A DNA stretch of 64,000 bases from positions 4,468,501 to 4,532,500 of the forward strand of contig OX485808.1 of assembly GCA_950295325.1 (NCBI GenBank), written 5' to 3'. A model generated the notes under the pieces. The model was given only the letters and a program-made list of their open reading frames with translations. It had not been told where the DNA came from and did not search any database. Below, piece after piece: positions 1-12,865 of this stretch; positions within the stretch are counted from its first letter, which is position 1; the number at the start of each line of letters is the position of its first letter. The stretch is from Polytrichum commune (Eukaryota; Streptophyta; Polytrichopsida; Polytrichales; Polytrichaceae). Position numbers and translations under genes: made by a program.

Positions 1-3000
1 CCCTTAACCCTTGTCGTACAAATTTTTTGGTTTTTTAAGCTTAAATGAATGTTACGTGTGAATAGCCACTTCTTTGAACTAGAAAAGCTAAAACTACCTA
101 GTGTGAAATGGCTATTGTTTTGTGATATGTGAAACTAGGCCATGTGAAGGCTATGGCCTGGTTTGAAGAGACAAAGATGGTTATAACTACTTTTTGTAGG
201 TTGAGAAGGAGAAGAGGCCATTCATTATGTGTGTGTCAGGTAGGCGAGAGGCCGAGAGCTTAAGAGAGATTTTGTTGAACCTTCTGACTTGTGTGGGGAT
301 TTTTGGCGAACCTAATTAAAAAGCTTATTTTGCAAGCACATGCGTGGGATGCGCATATGCTAAGGTCAATTCTCTGTTGTTGTGATAATTATCGTCGTTC
401 CAGGGAGATTTTACTGGAATTGTAATTAAGCAATTGTCTACTTTCGGAGTAAAGTGTGAGTGTCAGATTGCTTGGGACTTAACCTGTTGTGAATTTCGAG
501 TTTTAATGATAAACTGTAATCCGAAGTTATTTGATAATTGCGTCCGCCTTCCTATTCTGTATCCGTTGTTGATTATTTTCCCGGCAAGACAATTTCCTGA
601 GATGGCAATTACATGTACTGACGAGTCTATTGTCTCAATTTGGAACCTGAGTGTGGTAATTTCGCAGAGGCTGATTATCTGAACGAATTATCTAGTTATA
701 TAAAGAGCAGGGAATCACGAAAGAATTATTTGTTTAAGTGGGAACTCATAGTCTGATTGAATTACATGCAGCCAATTAGTTTAATTTAAGTTCAGAATTA
801 GCTATCTTAAATTAAAAAGTCTCACTTTCGGCCATGGTCTCGAGAGCCTAGTTTTAGAGCCTACTGGAATTTATCTTTGCTGTAACCTCAGACTGTATGG
901 CTTAATCGTCTGAGAGGTTGTTTAGTCGAGGCTATAGTCTGACTTGTAATTGCTCGTAACTAATGTCGTGTTTTATTTATTTTGAGGCTATGTGATTTCT
1001 GTATCAATAAGCAGGGTTAATGTCATGAAGTCAATAACTTGTGCATAGATGTTTATTGAATGTGATTCACTGAGTATGAGTTCGTTGTTGGATTATATGC
1101 AAACTGGTAATTGAATTGCATGACAACTTGAATGTATTTAGACATATTGCAAACACATTTGAGTGCATAATATAGCCAAAAGACTATCGTCTCTACATTG
1201 ATATACTTACACACTTCTAACTTGTCTCTAAAGATAATTGCATCACGAGTCAATTGATTTCAATAGGATTTCATTTTCCAAATCGATTTGAGTAAAGAGA
1301 GTATTGTCGTTGTAATATGTGAAAGAGTTAGCGTGTTGTGGCACCGGGTTTCCGGGCACAGTTAAGTTGAGTAAGGAATGAGACTATTGTCTTCAATGTG
1401 TAAATGGAGAAATTATTCTTAATCTTGAATGGAAGTCGAAGCACCAACATGTTGAGACTATTGTCTATGAAAGGTGGTATAGTGGCGGAGAAGACAAAAG
1501 GACGTGCCGATTGTTATACCCATAAGTTTTGACTGTGAATTAAGATCTTAAAGGGATTAAGGCTAATTTGGAATCTCACTGTCTTTAATAATAAAATTGC
1601 TCAATGTTAGTTGTGATACTGAACTGGATTAGTAAATTGAATGTTTTGGAATCTAAGGATATTGAATTGGAATCTTAAATAAATGAAATAAGCTTAGGAG
1701 TGACGTGAGAATATGTTAACCCGCATACGTGGTTTTGGACTTATTGCCTTGAGGAAAGAGATTAAGATTGCTTTGGCGGATACTAGGTAAAAGACAATTG
1801 TCGGACCGCCTCATTAAAATTGAATTTGATCAAAGAAAACGGATTATCCTGAAAGGATTACCGCACTAATTTTTTCAAGTTACATTAAATGGGATTAATG
1901 AATGAAAGATTATGGACTACGCCGAAGTGCCCTTGACTTCGGTAAAGAGACAAAAATGGGATACTATTGCAAGACCATTGACTATGGTTGTGCCTATGCT
2001 TGTGCACCGCACTTGGTCCAATTAAAATGAACTCATTGCCAGACAATTGCCTGGGAAATTAAAGTGAGGTGTGAGACTATCACATTTGCATTTACTGACA
2101 AGGAGAGATTTTTAGGGTTTTTATCCCTTACCCGTAAACCAATTGTCAGTCATAATCCAAAGTGAAGTGGTATAACCTTGTGTTTTCCCTAATAAATCTT
2201 ATCTAAGACACCTAGATGCTACATGAATCACCTTTTAAGTCTTCCCTGAGTGTTTCCCTGGTTTTGTTTGTAACCAAAAAGTGAACTACAACCCTAAAAA
2301 ATACCTCTTTTTTACCATTCACGCAAATGAGAGGTGCGGCGAGCTATGGGTATACACATTAGGGTAATAGATACGTGCTTGAAGTAAGAGTAACTAGGGT
2401 TCATCATCAAGAGGAGTTTTCTACTTGGAGTAACCCAATCATGGCAAAAGAACAGGTTTGAACACCCATATGTTGTTTTATAATGAGTGTTGGAGGTTGA
2501 AATATTTTGGTGCATTTGTAATGAACTAAGTGTGTGTGACATGGATAACAACTGGGTCATGTTGTTATTTACCTTGTGTACGTAACTAATCCTCAATTGT
2601 TTGTTGGTTGGTTGCATGGGCACATGTGAGGCAGACCCTTCACACAATCAATGTTGTGATGTATTGTGATTATGACACTTTATGCACAAATATTGGTTGA
2701 GGTTACTAGGTACTTCTCCTTAGTAAGTGCAACATACATGTGGTGTTATAGTTAGATGTTCTTGATAAGGAGGCAAGAAGGTTGGCAATTAGCTTCCAAA
2801 GCATGGGATAGTTAAAATCATACATGGGGAGATGAATACCATATGATAGCAAAAAATCCAAATATGGTATGTATTCTTGCAAGGCAAACTAGGTATGCAA
2901 AGTGTATATATGTAGTACAACACATACTATGAGACAATAGGCAAATGACTTTGTTATGCAATGTGGTACTATACTATCAAATAGAAAAAGGCAAGAAACA

Positions 3001-3167
3001 TATATAGAGAGAGTCTTGTGGATGTTCCCACCCACCCACCCTTGTATTGCAAAGAGGAAGAAATTGAGGATTTGGCCTCTAAAAAGAGGAAGTTCAAACT
3101 TTGTACAAGTTTTGAAAAGTCAGCTATATATATATATGATTTGAGGGTATTGGTCCAAATCGATAAA
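1..3167. other. AT-rich intergenic desert, no supported gene
   Basis: No open frame here resembles a known protein or has convincing splice sites. Frames are short and interrupted on both strands. The first 2.2 kb repeatedly shows a short near-palindromic motif of the form AGACTATTGTCT at irregular spacing (near 623, 1181, 1380, 1455 and 1792), which suggests old decayed repeat DNA. A TA-rich simple stretch lies near 3125-3138. Confidence 0.6.
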
Positions 3168-3344
3168 GTATGTTTAAACAATGAAATATACATTTTGACA
3201 ACCTATGGCGAGGGTGGGTGTTGATGTATTTACCGTTCCAAATGTGGTCCACTCTACACGATGACATTTTGAGTGGACAATTTAAAGTTGGCCTATGACA
3301 TTTATCCATATGCATGTAACAAATCGGGATGGCACGGATGCCAA

Positions 3345-3580
3345 CTACACTAAAAATTTATATTTAGTGTAAGTGTAACTTGATGTACCATTTGGAATTA
3401 TGCAATGCTATGATTATTTATCGTATATCTCATTTTATACCAACAAAGGTCAAATTGGTTGTTTGGACATTATAGAACATTCACATCTTTAGTTGGTTAA
3501 AAAATACATTAGTAGTAGAAAACTAGCATTGTGTAACTCCGAATAGTAAGTGACATTGCATGCAAATTTTAATGTATTTA
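3345..3580. mobile_element. Short TIR element (ACACTAAATA family), copy in the 2-kb repeat
   Basis: It is a member of a ~230-bp non-autonomous family whose ends read ACACTAAATAT...ATATTTAGTGT, so each terminus is itself nearly palindromic. The core reads through CAAATTGGTTGTTTGGACAT, also seen at about 19224-19455, 47859-48081, 48246-48474 and, inverted, 48847-49072. The ends of this copy are decayed. It has no coding capacity. The superfamily is not assigned. Confidence 0.6.
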
Positions 3581-4889
3581 CCTACATTATATGTTGGTAT
3601 TATGAGAAACCAAGCAAAGACAAAGAGCCATTTCATTATATCCATCAAAGGGTCTATACGGCAAGCACTAATTTCAGCTTATTACTAGATTGCATATTTT
3701 TTGGGTTCAGATAACCTTGAAACTTATCTAGCCATATAAATGCGCCATGTGTCGTCACTTTGTTGGATGAATAATGAGAGAGGTCACCATGGCTTGTTTA
3801 ATGGATTTTGAGAAGATGTAAAACATAGAACCTTTGTTATTTCAATTGACTAAGTATCCAGCAATATGCATATATCATAAGAATGTCATCTCAGTGACTA
3901 TGTGCACCTTAAAAATGAAAACAAATTACTTGTTTTTATAGCGGAGGGTATACAATGAGCACCTCCATTGCGGGCCTCTTGTGGTTCATCTAGTTGCATG
4001 TGATGCAAATTGACACTATTAATTCAAAATTCACATAATTTATATGAAATCTGTAGCATGGTGTAAGAAGTCACGGTGATGTAAAGCATAAACAATACTC
4101 ATGATTTTATATAATCAACAGAAAGTTCCTTGCCAAATTATGAAACTCACACATTTGTACTAAATAAATATTTAGTTAGCAGTCATGAAATATTCATGAC
4201 AAAATTTCATGTTCATCAAATTACCATGCCTAATCACTATTATACCATTTCCCATACATGGAATGTGTGTCTCATTGGTGAAGTTTCAAACACAAGGACA
4301 TGGTTATCTGAATGTGGTGGTCTCTTCTTTAAGATGTCGTTTGACACCCAAATAGGCACACAAAGTGTATTATGAATGCATGCGAACCTTGAAATGTCCC
4401 CGCCCCGCCTTCTTACATTATCTTAATACAAGTCATGGCATCTTTACTTTGATTTTAAATCCCAAGAGCATGTGAACTCTAAGTGGAACATTTTCACCGG
4501 CATTTTTCTCATTCAAACATGTTAGTAGAGTGAGCTCTTTGACTTCATGATCCAATGGTCTTAATGTTATGTGAAGTTGAAAGTGCAACCTCAGTATGAA
4601 GCCACTAGCTCCAAACCATGCCATCATGGCAAATTGCACATGTGCATATGAACTAATTGTGGTCACATCACTTTAACATGGTCCCCATGTTGGACAATGG
4701 TGGGGTGATGATTGAAACAACGCCACTTTGTCCATTGAATACCTAATGCATTTTTAGTGGCTAGAAGATTGTCCAATCAAGGTTCGCTTACCTCATGTCA
4801 CAATCCTTAAGACCAAAAAAATAAAATAAAAATAAAATGTGAGCAGTAGCGTAACACTGATCATAGCTGCAAGCTCATATGTATGTAAG

Positions 4890-4956
4890 AGAGTTTTGAA
4901 AGAAGGGGGATTCCCAATAGATTGAAAGTCTATCGCCTTGATGTCTCGGCCATGCG
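4890..4956 (-). pseudogene. tRNA-Ser(UGA) relic inside the 2-kb repeat
   Basis: On the minus strand this matches the 5' two thirds of the intact tRNA-Ser gene at 21260-21341: the D-arm region around GGCCGAG, the anticodon-stem block around GGCGATAGACTT, and the variable arm. The anticodon loop has a deletion and the T-arm and acceptor 3' half are scrambled, so it cannot fold as a tRNA. The flank beyond the 5' end (GGATGTTTC on the + strand) is also shared with the live gene, so flanking DNA was copied along with the tRNA. Confidence 0.7.
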
Positions 4957-5172
4957 GATGGATGTTTCCACATCCAAATCAAATGTTTGTAACATTTTCG
5001 CCCATCCAACTCCAAGGCAAACTCGCAACTTCTAAGCACCATATTTCATGTTTTGTAGGATAGTGGAACTCAAGATTGGGGATATTCATAGGATGGATTC
5101 ATTTTCAGTGAGACGTTGCTTTCCATAGGGTGAGGCCTCTAGCTAGAATCCCTAAGCCCTTGACCACGTACT

Positions 5173-6498
5173 GATTCGAATTTGAAGCAAAGAACTATGT
5201 GACGTCATTCTATTAATCATGATCCCTATAGAAATTCAAGTGTCACCTCAACACATTGGCATTAAACCATCATGTATGTTGTACTTGCTTATTAATAGTT
5301 CCTACAATACTTAAGTGCATGGTTTGTAATTCCAAGTTTGTAGTTTATATGCTTATTCCAGTGAAGGGAGGGTGGAAAGGGGGGAGGGAAGGTTTAAAAT
5401 TCATTGACCAAAGGGTATAAGTTATGTCTCTCATATTCAACTCAAATGTTGTCTTTGGAGCATGTTTGATTTGGAATGTTACCCAAATTGTTGAAGATAG
5501 AAGAAACCCCTAGGGGTTGGACTTTTCAAACCATTTACAAATTAACATGAGTGTAAGAAGGGGTATTATTTGAGACATTAGTGTACATAAGGGAGAGGTA
5601 TTAATTGTCTCTAATGTGTACATTTAAAAAGGCTAACAATAAGTTTGAAGTAAAGGTAGATGTACAAAAGGGGGTCCAAGGTTTTTCTTCAAAAAAGTTT
5701 GAAACTACATATATAGGGCTCATCTAATTAATGTTTCTATCCATTGTTATCATATGGTAATAGTCCTCAATGACTATCATGTCATGCTCTTGTTATGATT
5801 TGCATTTAGGTTCTAGGTTTTCATAAATTGGAGGCACTTGGAGTGCTTATGGGCTCCCTTAAGTTTTGCTCCCTAGATTACGGCGAAGCTATTATGCTCT
5901 TGTCTTTGTTTTTTTGATGCAAACGTTGAGTTACATGCTACAGATGAAAAATAATTCCATGACTTTCTCATTGGAAAGGGAAAGTGGAATTTATATGGAA
6001 TAAAGGCCTAACCAATTCATAATTTCTATTCTATACATGTATTGGAATCATTTATCACAGTAGATTAAAACTCTTAGTATAAATACACGAGTCCATTTTC
6101 TAGCACACCGTTTGTACACACACACACACACATACACACACAAATATGTGTATATACAAATAATTTATTTGTTTATTTCTATAGACTCCTTGTATATAGG
6201 GGGTTTAATTTGATAGTGCCTTGTGCACATCATTCATATTTCCAATGAGGAGTCCAACCCCTGAGGTAGAAACTTACAAGAAACAACTTTCCTTATTCTT
6301 TGTGACGTTATACGAGTGTCAAATATACTTCAAAACATGATTAAACTCTCCTTCATATTAAAGTGATATCTCACATGACTTGCACCTATCAATTCTTGAG
6401 ACACGTTCAGAATCATGCATGGTGAGGGGCCTAAATGATGACATGAGATGTCAATCTAGAGTACGCCAAGAGATGGACCCTCATGTCACTCAGAGAAA
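5173..6498. repeat. 1.3-kb duplicated block, copy A
   Basis: This aligns end to end in direct orientation with 8534-9842. Shared landmarks include a G-rich stretch near 5365 (GGAAAGGGGGGAGG), a CA microsatellite near 6118-6140 and a final block ending TCATGTCACTCAGAGAAAT. Identity is roughly 85% by eye. No frame codes for anything recognisable. It begins almost directly after the 2-kb repeat copy 1. Confidence 0.75.
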
Positions 6499-6644
6499 TG
6501 ACATTCTACATGCATTAGAGTTATTTGTAAAGTAAAGTAGATGAAATCATGGGCTTAGTCCTAAACCTTGAGTTTCGGAGAATTAGCACAAAGTCACCCA
6601 AGTATTCTTAATGTTTGCATCACCATACACAAAGAGTGGTCTCC

Positions 6645-6940
6645 AGTTATTAAAAATCAGCTTTCTAGTTTGTTCTACTAGGATGGGTGGGCCAAGGTAG
6701 CCTTGCATAGGTTGATCCGTGCTTTAGGATAGGAGGTCCCATGCACATATCCTATGTTAGATCCTAATTTTTTCTCAAAGTTTTGAAAGGTGGAAGAAAA
6801 GGTCCCACAAGTTTCACCCAACTTTTAAAATAAGCTCCAATACATGACAAATTAGCGATCTTGTATTAGAAAGTAATTGCAAAGAAGGATCAAACCCACG
6901 GTTTTGTTCCTCTTTGAGACTCTTTGAGGGATTTTACGAA
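6645..6940 (-). repeat. Hairpin repeat family, inverted copy
   Basis: In reverse orientation this matches the ~300-bp family seen at 57750-58055, 60832-61136 and 63190-63440. Shared blocks include GGTGGGCCAAG, CTTGCATAGG and the hairpin arms CTCTTTGAGGGA. It is non-coding. The class is unknown; the terminal palindrome suggests a foldback or SINE-like element. Confidence 0.6.
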
Positions 6941-8533
6941 TAACTCTATTAACCCCTCCATGTGTGGGCCTATTTTCAAAAAGTCAAAGCGCTACATATG
7001 AGTAATTTCTTTAAATTGAGGGAGCGCAAATCTTACATAAGTATGTATATTGAAGTTGTAACCAAACTTTCAACATCACATAACCATGTTTGGATTACTT
7101 ATGAATTTTTGCATTGAAAGTAAATATATTGTAAGCATAAAATTTCATCCAAATTTTCATTTGTGGTAGAGATAGTATGTATTCATTAGTTTGTAAGAGA
7201 ATTCAAAGGCAAAAGTTACAAAATGCATATGATTGAGGCATCCCTAGAATTTAGTTTGCATTTTGGGCATTCAAATTTCAAAATTCTCTCAATTATGTAA
7301 AATCTACAAAATTATGTCTTGAGTTCAATTCCAACAGTCAAAAGATGCATCGTAACCTAAACTTAAACATCTTGGGAATGGAGTATCTTCAACAGAGCAT
7401 TACAAATAAATGATATGGCCCTTTGACCAAAAATCAACCACTTTGTGGTCACCCACTTTGTTGAGGGGTAAAATAATGTAAAATATCTAAAAAATACTTG
7501 AATGACACACAAAAGATATGAGGAACGTTTAAGGGGCAAAAAAGAAAGGCCTCATCAATTTTTAAGGGGCACTGGAAGAGGAGAAAATCTTCAAATCTTC
7601 AATATTTAATCTTTGGTTATCTTTAAATGAAACAATCTTCTATTAATCACAAGTTGATTTAGAACCATAGGAGGAAGCTATAATGAGCATGTGAACTTGA
7701 ATATACACGTGGATAAGTTGCACATAGTGAGTAGGGATAGTGACTCTCAAAGAAGTTAACGCCTGCAACACTTAGATTTTTGAGAAATGGAAGTCGGTTT
7801 GTGTGCACATGTATAAGAGAGTGATGAACTTCAAGAGCATTCCTTCTTTGTCTAGGATACTCACAAGTTTGCACTTGAGCTATATGGATGGGGAACACCT
7901 TACTTGAAAAGACATAATTATCCTCAAATAATTGTACATTAGTTGTGTTAATTGATATGAATTCCTTATTACATATACTTGAGTGGTATTCCAAAAAAGA
8001 TGATACCAACTCCAACATCAATCCCAACATTGAGGTGGGTTTTATTTTACTTTAATTGTTTAAGACATGGGGATGAAATGTCTACCAAGTTCAAGTTCAC
8101 TTGCAAGTAGAGCTTCTCTCCTTGTGACATGCTTAAATGAACCCACAACCAATGAGATTCACACGTTTACTTTTTCTCCACTTTAGTGACTTCATTCAAC
8201 AAATAGTCAATACTTATTATAATCGGATCTACATTTGAATGGTGTGTGGTTATGTGGATTTAGGAACGGACGCCAAAAAGACACGTGCTGAAAGAGGGAT
8301 TGGACTACATGCTTAAATTGTTGTTATCACATTGTTTGAGACCCCACATGCTGCCACGTAAAATTGCATTTTCAGCACCCAAGTATTGAGTCATGTAGCC
8401 CTATATGGTAGTGATTACCTTACTCTAATCTAGTTTTGGATGATGAGATGATGGTAACTTGCGTAAAGTTAAAAATACATGTGTAGAATTGAAACATTGT
8501 AGATGATAATCATGAGCATATTGAACACATATA
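6941..8533. other. AT-rich spacer, no supported gene
   Basis: I see no coding region. A weakly conserved repeat fragment near 8235-8330 shares GATTGGACTACATGCT and CCAAAAAGACACGTG with repeats in the KRI1 and U-box introns. Confidence 0.5.
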
Positions 8534-9842
8534 TTGATACAAAATTGAAGCAAAAACCATGTGATGTTATTCTATTAATCATATTCCCTATGAGAAATTC
8601 AAGTGACACCTCAACACATTGGCATTACACCATCATACATGTTGAACTTGCTTATTAATAGGTCTTACAATACATAAGTGAATGGACTGTAATTCCAAGT
8701 ATGTAGTTCATATGCTTATTCTAGCGAAGGGAGGGCGGAAAGGGGGGAGGGGAGGTTTAAAATTCAATGACCAATTGGTGTAAGTTATGACATCTCTCAT
8801 ATTCAACTCAAGTCTTTGGAGCATGTTTGATTTGGAATGTTACCCAAATTGTTGAAGATAGTAGAACCCCTCAAGGTTTGGACTCTTCAAACCATGTACA
8901 AATTAGCATGAGTGTAAGTAGGGTTATTATTTGAGACATTGACGTACATAAGGGAGAGGTATTATTTTTCTCCAGTGTATACATTTAAAATGGCTATCAA
9001 TAATTTTGAAGTGAAGATAGATGTTTAAAAGGAGGTTCTAAGGTTCTTCTTTTTTTTAAATTGAAAATACATATGTTAGTTTTATCTAGTTTATGTTTTC
9101 ATCCATTGTTGTCTTATGGTAATAATCCTCCATGACTATCATATTTTGTCCTTGTTATCATTTTCATTTGCGTTCTAGGTTTTCATAAATTGGAGGCCAC
9201 TTGGAGTGCTCATGGCCCTTGACTTTTGCTCTCTAGATTGCGGCTAGGTTATTATGCTCGTGTTTTTGTTTCTTTGATGCGATTGTTGAGTTACATGCTA
9301 TGGATGAGAGATTGTTCATGACTTCCTCATTAGAAAGGGAAAGTGGATTTTCAATGGAATAAATGCCTAACGCATTCTTTTTTTTCTAAATTTATTGGAG
9401 GCATTTATCACAATAGTATAAATACATGAGTCTATTTTCTAGCATGCCATTTGTACACACACAAACACACACACACACAAATATGTATATATGTATATAC
9501 AATTTTATTTTATTTGTGTTTTTTTCTCTATAAACTCCTTGTATAAAGGGGGTTTAATTTCATAGTGACTCATGCACATCATTCAAGTTTTCAATGAAGA
9601 GTCCACCCCCCAAGGTAGAAACTTACAAGAAACATCTCTTTTTATTCTTGGTGACCTTATACGAGTGTCAAATCTACTTCAAAACATTGTTGTCCTTCAA
9701 ATTAAAGTGATATCTCACATGACTTGCACCTATCAATTCTTGAGACACATTCAGAATCATGCTTGGTGAGGAGCCTAAATGATGACATGAGATGTCAGTC
9801 TAGAGTACGCCAAGAGATGGATCCTCATGTCACTCAGAGAAA
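8534..9842. repeat. 1.3-kb duplicated block, copy B
   Basis: This is a direct-orientation partner of 5173-6498, about 3.36 kb downstream. It has the same order of landmarks, including the CA microsatellite near 9456-9480 and the same right end. Small indels and substitutions are spread evenly, so the duplication is old. It is non-coding. Confidence 0.75.
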
Positions 9843-10294
9843 TAAAGGGTCCATATCTTCACCTAATTTCACCCAAAAATTAAATCAAAATTGTTGATAC
9901 ATTCCAAACATGAACCAACACAACTCAATTTTAAGTAGATTGAACTCATTTTGAAAACATGGACTTTGGATCAACTCGATAGTATGGACATATCCATGTA
10001 GACACTTTCAGTATGTTTGGATATGATGGGAGGATGAACAAAAGTCCCAAACCCAAAACTTGGTTGTGAGCTCCTACAACCAAACATACATGTAACACAA
10101 AAATCAAGCCAAACACAACATTACAGTCTTTTGACCCCTATCTCTGTTCTGAACTTACAATTGTTCTTCCAATGGACAACTAAAGTAGAGGTCTGAATTG
10201 CTGCAAACCACGTCTGTATGTAAACAACATGTATACGGATGAGCCACTAAGATTGACGAGCTTTGATTAACAAGGGCTCAAACAAAGTATGCAC

Positions 10295-11093
10295 GAAAAG
10301 AAGATTTCAGGGACTCTAATTCGTCCTCAACATCCAGTAGTGCAGGAAAATCATCACGTCCAGGCGAGGCTATTGATCTTGCATGCCATCCACCATGTGA
10401 ACCTCTTTGAGATCAAGCCCCTCATCACAACACTGGTATGAGTGGAGAGCATTGTATGTTTATTCATTTTGTTGGAGTAGCCAAAATGGAGATCGCTATA
10501 AGGGGAATATTCTTACATCATAAACATACTTGGATAGAATGTGACGTTCATCGTCAACTTTATTAATAATAGTAAAGATGGAAAGTTCTCATCCAGTTTT
10601 GATTCTTTAATTGGGAAAGTTAGCGATACGGCTCCTTTTTGGGGACAAAATATTCGGTTTTTGAGAGTTCAGTGGTCATTTCACAAAATGTCACAGATCA
10701 ACATACACTGGTGGAGACAAGGCAACTGATTGAATTCCAACATACAAGTCTGCAAGGGAGAAAAAGCAAGAAAACAAGAAACTTTCGCCTTTGGATTACT
10801 AAATTTCATTGTTGACTATGTAATGCTGGATATTCATTTGCAATCTAGACTCGGAGGTCCTCTTTGTGGACGTGATCAATTTTCAATTATCCTCTCTACA
10901 AGAGATCTTAACAATATGTCAGCGAACATACAATGTAACTAACATTCTTAAATCTCCGTAACCTTTAGAAGAAAAAACATGGATTATCTGTAAACATTTT
11001 CACCTGTTGCATGTGATGGACCACCTTCAAATACATTCAGAGCCAATGATGCATCAGGTACATCATTTCCAATCGTAGCCTCAAATCCTGCAC
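10295..11093 (-). other. Possible decayed minus-strand exons
   Basis: Two stretches look exon-like on the minus strand. The first, about 11005-11093, has an acceptor (GTGCAG) and a donor (CAG|GTGAAA) around an open frame. The second, about 10295-10430, carries open frames in two registers, including DDFPALLDVEDELESLK followed by a stop. The two do not join cleanly in phase, and I recognise no family. This may be a gene fragment, a pseudogene or a captured host segment. Confidence is low. Confidence 0.2.
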
Positions 11094-11559
11094 AACTCCC
11101 ACCAACATTTAACAAGAACACCACTGAAGTGGAGAAGACTAACATCTCCTATTTTCATAACATCATTTGTGCAAGGACCAAATGCGAATCTTCTCCTAGA
11201 GATTTAGAGTGGGTTTAAAAAATTAATGTGGCTCACATTAATTCTTATTAGGCAAATTAGCGTGGGCTCTAGAGAATTAAAGTGGTGCATAGTAATAGGA
11301 CTATTTAGTGTAGCTTTGCTACTAGAGGCTCTATCCTATTCATCAATGACTCTACGTTTCACCCTACATTCACGCTACCTCTCCTCATCTAGCTAACTTC
11401 CTCATCTCTTATGTTAAAAGTGTGAGTTAACTTTAGGATCTACATTTCACACTATACTCTACTCTACTTTACTCTATTCTTTTGCATTCACCCTACATTA
11501 AATTATCCACTCCCTATACATGCTATAGTGGTGTTCCTATGATCTCTCCTAAGTTTGGG

Positions 11560-12450
11560 ACAGAGCTAATAAACACAAAAAAGAATTTGAAGAATAGAAA
11601 ATTGATATTGAAAATCACTACTGAGTAAGGATTGTAATGTCTTATAATTTTATGTCAACACATATCAGTTCAAAAAGGAAATAAATAAATGAAAGAGGAA
11701 AGAAAATGGAAAGGCCAGACTTAGAAATAAGAAGCAAAGATAAGATATTGCCACATGAAAAAAAATTTTAAAAAAAAAATGAAAGCATGGAAGTAAGCAT
11801 TACAAGAGTTAATGGAAGACTTGGGAGAAAATGGAAAAGAAGCAGTGGAGGGGGGGAAGGCAACTACCGATATAGAACGAAAGTGGTAACAAAACAACAA
11901 TGAAATAAAGGTTCCACAAAATAGAAATAAATTAAAGAAGGAATAAAAAAAATAGAAAGGAACTTGAATTAAAAAGAAACCTCACCCTTATAAAGAAGAA
12001 AGTAAAAATAATAATGAGAAAAAAATGAGCAATTCCGCACCAAAAAATAGATGCAAAGTTGATTCCAGGTAGGGAAATTCCAAGATGAACCAATCAAGAA
12101 ATATTCACACGAAACAAAAACAAAAACTAAATAAATAAAAATAAAAACTAAATGAAAAGAAAGAAAACTAAAAATAAAAACTTCAACTTCAATTTAAAAA
12201 TAAAACTTAAACTTAAACTTAAACCTAAACTAAAAATAAAACTAAAACTAAAATAAACTAAAATAACATTATATAACTAAACTATTAAAATAAAATAACC
12301 AAATAAAATTAAACTTAAAATTAAACTACAAACTACAAACTTATAAATAAAATCTAAAAATAACAGTAAAATAAGGATTTGAAAAATTAGTAAAATGAAT
12401 TGAAATTTTCTATTTGAAATTAAAAAAAATTAAAAAAAAATTGGCATACT
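11560..12450. repeat. Adenine-rich, thymine-poor low-complexity tract
   Basis: Nearly 900 bases are dominated by A on the + strand, built from irregular AAATAAAA, AACTAAAA and AAACTT units (clearest at 12110-12310). There is strong strand asymmetry and no coding potential. It sits about 400 bases beyond the stop codon of the coiled-coil gene at 12866-14229. Confidence 0.7.
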
Positions 12451-12865
12451 CTCACATACGCTTACCCATACACTTTGTGACAATCTCTTGGAGGTCCAGT
12501 ATGTTTGTTGGGGTCCACCAGGTCTGAGGAGTTTTAGTCTTCCGTCTGTGCTCAGTCTTCACCAACCGCAAGTGCCACAGTCCAACAAAATGTGGACTCC
12601 AAGGTGGAGCACATCCTCAGTCCAAGTCACACAACAGTAATAATAAGAATGGCCACAAGGTAATAATGTGAGTCCAAGTGGGCCTGACTTGCTTCCTGCT
12701 CGCCTCCTCCTTGGGCCGCCCTTGGCTGCCACGCCTGCCACATCACCACACAATCCACGTCATCAACCCCCCAATCCGGGCGTCTCCAGAAGGGCCCCGT
12801 TTCCTGGCGGTCAACAGGAATGTCAGACCATTCTGTCGGTACCTGAGCATGAAAAGGTCCCACCA

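Larger units (their letters stand above)
3168..5148. repeat. Dispersed ~2-kb repeat, copy 1
   Basis: This block aligns colinearly by eye with 19049-21240 at roughly 85-90% identity. The shared stretch starts near a run reading TTTTGACAACCTATGGCG. Copy 1 is shorter because about 190 bases present in copy 2 (roughly 20630-20840) are absent. It contains a short TIR element (3345-3580) near its left end and a tRNA-Ser relic (4890-4956) near its right end. No coding capacity is visible. I see no terminal repeats at the block edges, so it may be a segmental duplication or a non-autonomous element of unknown class. Confidence 0.75.

Noticed and set aside
6118-6140. CRISPR-like or regulatory array at the CA repeat
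   Set aside because: It is a simple CA microsatellite duplicated with its host block. No spacers, and the genome is eukaryotic.
10541-10942. Two adjacent + strand frames of 62 and 70 codons
   Set aside because: No ATG-based coding signal, splice structure or similarity. They overlap the minus-strand exon-like region.
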